Shown here: positions 5,374 to 8,213 of the stretch, one piece after another | Layout of the letters: each line of letters opens with the position of its first letter | Numbering within the stretch: position 1 is the stretch's first letter | From: Actinomycetes bacterium | GTDB lineage: Bacteria; Actinomycetota; Coriobacteriia; Anaerosomatales; JAJZPX01 | Assembly: GCA_021811025.1 (NCBI GenBank) | Contig: JAJZPX010000082.1 | Span: forward strand, 1-8,213 | Length of the DNA: 8,213 nucleotides | Direction of reading: 5' to 3' | Translations under genes and position numbers: made by a program | Notes under the pieces: model-generated | The model's input: only the letters and a program-made list of their open reading frames with translations | What the model was told of the DNA's origin: nothing | Databases searched by the model: none

Positions 5374-6564
5374 ATGCGCGTGCTGTCCTCCGAGGCCTCA
5401 CCCGCACTCTCGGGTGCCTTGAGGGACGTTTCGTCCCGTCCGTTCACCGGCTGGGACGACGCTCTCGAGGCCATTGCGGACGCCGCTCGCAGCGAACCCC
5501 TTCTCCTCGTGCTGGACGAGTTCCCGGAGCTCGTCGAAGTGCTCCCGCAGCTGCCGAACGTACTCCGTGCCTTCGCCGACCGCGTTCAGGGGAGGACCGC
5601 CCTACACATACTCCTGTGCGGGTCCGCCGTCCGCACCATGGAAGCGATGCAGGCGGAACGGGCGTCCCTCTACGGCCGGTTCGACATGACACTCCACGTC
5701 CACCCGTTCGGCCCGCACGAGTCGGCGCTGATGCTTCCGGAGCTCGCCCCGGAGGATCGCGCCCTGGTCTGGGGGCTCGTCGGAGACGTGCCCCTGTACC
5801 TCTCGCGATGGGATCAGAGCGCAACGGTCGAGGACAACATCGCGCGGCTCTTCTGCGAACCGGACGCGCCGCTCCTCCTCGAGGGCCAGTTGGTGCTCGC
5901 GACGGAGGGAGATCTGGGAGGCCTCGCGAGTCAGGTCCTCAGAGCGATCGCCGCAGGCAGGACCAAGTACAACGAGATACGCGACGCCGTGGGTTCCGAG
6001 CCCGCCCGGGTTCTCGACCGCTTGAGCGAACTGCGACTCGTCGAGCGAGTCGTCCCCGTCACCGAGAACCCGGAGCGGACGCGCCGCGGCATGTATCGAA
6101 TAGCGGACAACTTCCTCGCCTTCTGGCTCGGCACCGTCGATCGCTATCGATCGGAGATCGAGCGCGGACTGGGCGCGTCGATACTCCCGGTCCTTGTCGA
6201 GGGGCTGGACGACGCGCTGGGCAGGCCGTGGGAGGAAGCGTTCCGGATCCATCTGAGGAAGCTCGCTGCCGAAGGCTCTCTCGCCCCCGGCATCGTCGCC
6301 GTCGGCCCCTGGTGGCCGGCCGACAGCTCTCTCGAGATCGACGCGGTCGCACTCGCCGGCCGCGGCCGGACGCCGGTCGCAGTGGGAGAAGCCAAGTGGT
6401 CGCCGTTGGTAGACGGCCAGCGACTCCGGGACGACCTTGCGAGGAAGGCTCTGTCGCTTCCGGGGGGGCGAGGAGATCTGGCCTACGCCATTTGCGCCCG
6501 CAACGAGATCCTCTCGCCGCCGAAGGATGCGATCCCGCTGACCGCTCAGGACATCTTCGGGTAG
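5374..6564 (+). CDS. Archaeal-type ATPase with C-terminal DUF234/PD-(D/E)XK nuclease, missing P-loop (probable 5'-truncated remnant)
   Basis: 396 residues matching the ATPase_2 + DUF234 family (SSO1545-like). Visible: Walker B LLLVLDEFPELVE (Asp48, Glu49), a sensor-1-like CGS (82-84) followed by a SLYGR/HPF segment (98-112), a winged helix at about 180-245 and a C-terminal nuclease-like core with EID (Asp323) and VGEAKW (Glu339-x-Lys341). Full-length members are usually about 450-480 residues and open with a GRRRVGKT P-loop. Here the protein begins just after that element. The frame is open back into the 5' end of tRNA-Leu, but residues encoded at 5290-5373 do not resemble a P-loop. The ATG lacks a convincing Shine-Dalgarno. 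It is therefore probably a decaying fragment unable to hydrolyse ATP, though the remaining frame is intact. Its original role is uncertain; the family is often linked to accessory or defence-like DNA. Confidence 0.75.
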   Translation: MRVLSSEASPALSGALRDVSSRPFTGWDDALEAIADAARSEPLLLVLDEFPELVEVLPQLPNVLRAFADRVQGRTALHILLCGSAVRTMEAMQAERASLYGRFDMTLHVHPFGPHESALMLPELAPEDRALVWGLVGDVPLYLSRWDQSATVEDNIARLFCEPDAPLLLEGQLVLATEGDLGGLASQVLRAIAAGRTKYNEIRDAVGSEPARVLDRLSELRLVERVVPVTENPERTRRGMYRIADNFLAFWLGTVDRYRSEIERGLGASILPVLVEGLDDALGRPWEEAFRIHLRKLAAEGSLAPGIVAVGPWWPADSSLEIDAVALAGRGRTPVAVGEAKWSPLVDGQRLRDDLARKALSLPGGRGDLAYAICARNEILSPPKDAIPLTAQDIFG

Positions 6565-6567
6565 GCC

Positions 6568-6603
6568 GAGGGTCCCGGCCCGATGCTGCGAGCCGGGACC
6601 CTC
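6568..6603. terminator. Perfect 12-bp hairpin, bidirectional terminator
   Basis: GAGGGTCCCGGC and GCCGGGACCCTC are perfectly complementary around a 12-base loop. The hairpin starts four bases after the ATPase stop and lies 22 bases beyond the stop of the convergent cytochrome gene, so it fits as a shared terminator. No clear T-tract is present on either side, common in very GC-rich genomes. Confidence 0.7.
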
Positions 6604-6625
6604 TCGATCGCGAGGCTCCCGCCGG

Positions 6626-8050
6626 CTAGCGGTGCATCGCCTGACCGCGGAACGCGGTCTCGCCGTCGCCGCTCTTATGGCAGACGGCGCAGTTGTAGAT
6701 CCAGTAGTTGTCGCCCTGGTAGGTCTTCGTGACGACAGCGTCCGCGCTGTTGGCCGTCGTGTACTCGGCGTGGGTGCCGTTGTGGCACGCCTCGCAGTAG
6801 ATGCGGCCGTTCATGTCGCCCTCGAGCGAGTTGTTGAGCACGGAGTTGCGGTACAGGGTGTTCGAGTTCTCGGCGTGCTTCGCGTCGTGGCAGTCCGCGC
6901 ACTTCGGCTCGTTCAGCCACGGCTGGCGTCCCGCGGCCACCGACGTCCACAGCTTGTTGACCGTGCCGTGGCAGTCCACGCAGCCCTTGCCCGCGCGCGC
7001 CATGATGCCGCGAAGGCACTGCGTCTTCGGGCCGGGGTGGCAGTTGTAGCAGCCCTCGGTGGTGTTCGCAACCTTGCCGTCGTGGCGCTTGTGCATCGCG
7101 TACGACAGGCTCTCGACGCCCGGCTTGCCGGCCGCGCCGAGCGCGTTGTCCGAGTGGCACTCGGAGCAGGAGTGCGGGTGCCCGGCGTTCGCGTCGGCGA
7201 GCAGCGTCGTGTCGTTGGCGGCGTCGTGCTTCGTCAGGATGTCGACGGGCGCGTTGGCGCCGTGGCAGTTCGAGCAGTCCATCTCGGTGGACACGGGGAC
7301 GACGACGTTCGTCGTGGCGACCACGGAGCCGCCGCCGTTCCTGACGGTCAGCGTCGCCTGGCCGTACGGGTCCCACGTGCCGTCGTCGTCGTACGGCGTC
7401 ACCGGGATGCCCTCGGCGACGAAGCCGATCCCCTTGGCGTCGCGCTTCATCGTTCCGGACAGCCCTTCGCCGGCCAGCCCGACGTTCTTCGGCAGGTTCC
7501 ACCCGAAGCTCGACGCGTACTTCCAGAAGTCCGTGTGCAGCGTGGAGTCCGTCTTCTTCGCGAACGCGTAGCTCACGCTGTAGCCGCGGGACGCGTCCTC
7601 GCCGCCACCGAACAGCTGGACGTGCAGCGTGTTGTACGGCGGCAGGACGGAGAAGTACTTGTAGCTGTCCTGGTCGCAGTGCATGCCGAGGTCGTTCCAG
7701 GCGAGCACCGTGACGTCGTGCGCGGGCACCGCGTGCGACGGGTACGAGCGCGTCAGCGCCCAGTCGACCTTCGTCGCGGCCGCGGCCGTGACCGCGCACA
7801 CCTGCGAGGTCTTCAGGTAGCCGCTCTTGGTGATGGTCAGCGTGTACTTCCCGGCCGCGGCGTTCAGCGTGTACGCGCCGCTGGAGTTCGTCTTGGCGGA
7901 GGTGCGCCCGTTGCTCACTACCGCTCCCGGGATCGCCGCCTTCGTGTCGATGTCCCTCACCGTGCCGGTGATGCCGTTCGCAAACGCCGGCGCGGCGAGC
8001 GCGAGACAGAACACCCCGGCGAGTGCGGCCACCAGTGGTGCCTTCCTCAT
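6626..8050 (-). CDS. Secreted seven-haem c-type cytochrome with carboxypeptidase-regulatory-like domain
   Basis: 474 residues. A Sec signal peptide (basic n-region, hydrophobic 5-20) with probable cleavage after Ala24 (PAFA|NG). Residues 26-98 are a carboxypeptidase-regulatory/Cna-B-like β-sandwich (ITGTVRD, GAVVSNG, SSGAYTL, GKYTLTITKSGY). Residues 112-255 contain VTVLAWNDLGMHC and LPPYNTLHVQLF, a segment I associate with large multihaem cytochromes of metal-reducing bacteria. Seven CXXCH haem sites follow at Cys259, 295, 334, 357, 384, 419 and 454. Many additional His residues (HDAAND, HPH, MHKRH, HAEN, THAEY) could be distal ligands. It presumably carries electrons outside the cytoplasmic membrane; there is no transmembrane helix after the signal, no LPXTG and no lipobox. 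AAGGAG at 8058-8063 sits seven bases before the ATG. Partner and acceptor are unknown. Confidence 0.92.
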   Translation of the reverse strand: MRKAPLVAALAGVFCLALAAPAFANGITGTVRDIDTKAAIPGAVVSNGRTSAKTNSSGAYTLNAAAGKYTLTITKSGYLKTSQVCAVTAAAATKVDWALTRSYPSHAVPAHDVTVLAWNDLGMHCDQDSYKYFSVLPPYNTLHVQLFGGGEDASRGYSVSYAFAKKTDSTLHTDFWKYASSFGWNLPKNVGLAGEGLSGTMKRDAKGIGFVAEGIPVTPYDDDGTWDPYGQATLTVRNGGGSVVATTNVVVPVSTEMDCSNCHGANAPVDILTKHDAANDTTLLADANAGHPHSCSECHSDNALGAAGKPGVESLSYAMHKRHDGKVANTTEGCYNCHPGPKTQCLRGIMARAGKGCVDCHGTVNKLWTSVAAGRQPWLNEPKCADCHDAKHAENSNTLYRNSVLNNSLEGDMNGRIYCEACHNGTHAEYTTANSADAVVTKTYQGDNYWIYNCAVCHKSGDGETAFRGQAMHR

Positions 8051-8057
8051 CTGGTCG

Positions 8058-8063
8058 CTCCTT
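8058..8063 (-). promoter_or_regulatory. Ribosome binding site of the cytochrome gene
   Basis: AAGGAG on the minus strand with seven-base spacing to ATG 8050. It supports this start, which also places the signal peptide exactly at the N-terminus. Confidence 0.65.
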
Positions 8064-8105
8064 CTTGCTGCTTTCTCTTGCGGGTCTTTCGTGGGCCGCC
8101 GCGTC

Positions 8106-8213
8106 CTACCAGACCTTGATCCTCCACGCGCCGTTCTCCTTGACGAGGTCTTCGTGGACCGTGACCGCGGAGGGGTCGGTTGCGGTGCCCTTCTTGGGCC
8201 CGAACGCGAGAGC
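8106..8213 (-). CDS. Unidentified protein, C-terminal 35 residues only
   Basis: A minus-strand frame enters from the right edge and ends at a TAG (8106-8108). The 35 visible residues include VTVHEDLVKENGAWRIKVW at the C-terminus, a β-strand-like ending with alternating charged and aromatic residues. No haem motif or membrane helix is visible in this part. The gap to the cytochrome ATG is 55 bases with no hairpin that I can see, so the two genes are probably in one operon. I do not recognise the family; the ending is vaguely like small NTF2/SnoaL-type or lipoprotein domains, but that is a guess. Confidence 0.55.
   Translation of the reverse strand, partial: ALAFGPKKGTATDPSAVTVHEDLVKENGAWRIKVW

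Noticed and set aside
5201..6564. tRNA-Leu as the attachment site of an integrated element
   Set aside because: No integrase, no direct repeat of the tRNA 3' end seen in the window, and the truncated gene lies on the 5' side of the tRNA rather than at its 3' end.
5322..6629. 435-codon plus-strand frame longer than the ATPase frame it overlaps
   Set aside because: Arg/Gly/Pro-rich with no motif; the overlapping frame has Walker B, a winged helix and the D-ExK nuclease core.
6632..8119. 495-codon plus-strand frame opposite the cytochrome
   Set aside because: Val/Arg-rich antisense shadow; the minus strand has a signal peptide and seven CXXCH motifs.
1..8213. CRISPR array, insertion sequence or retron-like element
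   Set aside because: No regularly spaced repeats, no transposase or reverse transcriptase motifs, and nearly all sequence is explained by ordinary genes.

Overview
The window is very GC-rich with dense coding on both strands. The codon bias, a likely leaderless promoter, a multihaem c-type cytochrome and a free-standing cobalamin-binding protein suggest an anaerobic high-GC bacterium. An actinobacterial lineage near Coriobacteriia/OPB41 is my best guess, from general impression only. No taxonomic marker is present apart from one tRNA.

Left block (1-3663, minus strand): a tightly packed operon, transcribed right to left. It begins with a winged-helix/nucleotidyltransferase (MNT) fusion, continues with a TPR-repeat protein and runs into a cellulase-like (GH5/GH42-type) glycoside hydrolase that leaves the window on the left. 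Stops and starts abut or overlap throughout. A promoter with a 17-bp spacer places the transcript start at or beside the first ATG. The hydrolase keeps its NEP acid/base motif but has Asp where the nucleophile Glu is expected.

Middle block (3664-4500): a divergent intergenic region of about 130-160 bp holds a second promoter and a GC palindrome. It is followed by a VapBC-type toxin-antitoxin pair on the plus strand (ribbon-helix-helix antitoxin and PIN ribonuclease with all four acidic residues). A short inverted repeat contains the stop codons of both vapC and the convergent gene.

Centre-right (4494-6603): a small B12-binding protein on the minus strand sits directly downstream of a tRNA-Leu(UAA) gene. 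It keeps the cobalt-ligating His but has lost the Gly of DxHxxG and the SxL motif. Beginning 85 bp from the 5' side of the tRNA, on the plus strand, is an archaeal-type ATPase/DUF234 nuclease lacking its P-loop, so it is probably a 5'-truncated remnant. It ends in a perfect 12-bp hairpin shared with the convergent cytochrome gene.

Right block (6626-8213, minus strand): a secreted seven-haem c-type cytochrome with an N-terminal carboxypeptidase-regulatory-like beta domain, preceded by the last 35 codons of an unidentified gene, probably in the same operon.

No insertion sequence, CRISPR array, rRNA or intact mobile element is visible. No stretch longer than 300 bases lacks a gene. The most informative oddities are the altered hydrolase active site, the degenerate B12 pocket, the tRNA-flanking P-loop-less ATPase and the domain combination in the cytochrome.
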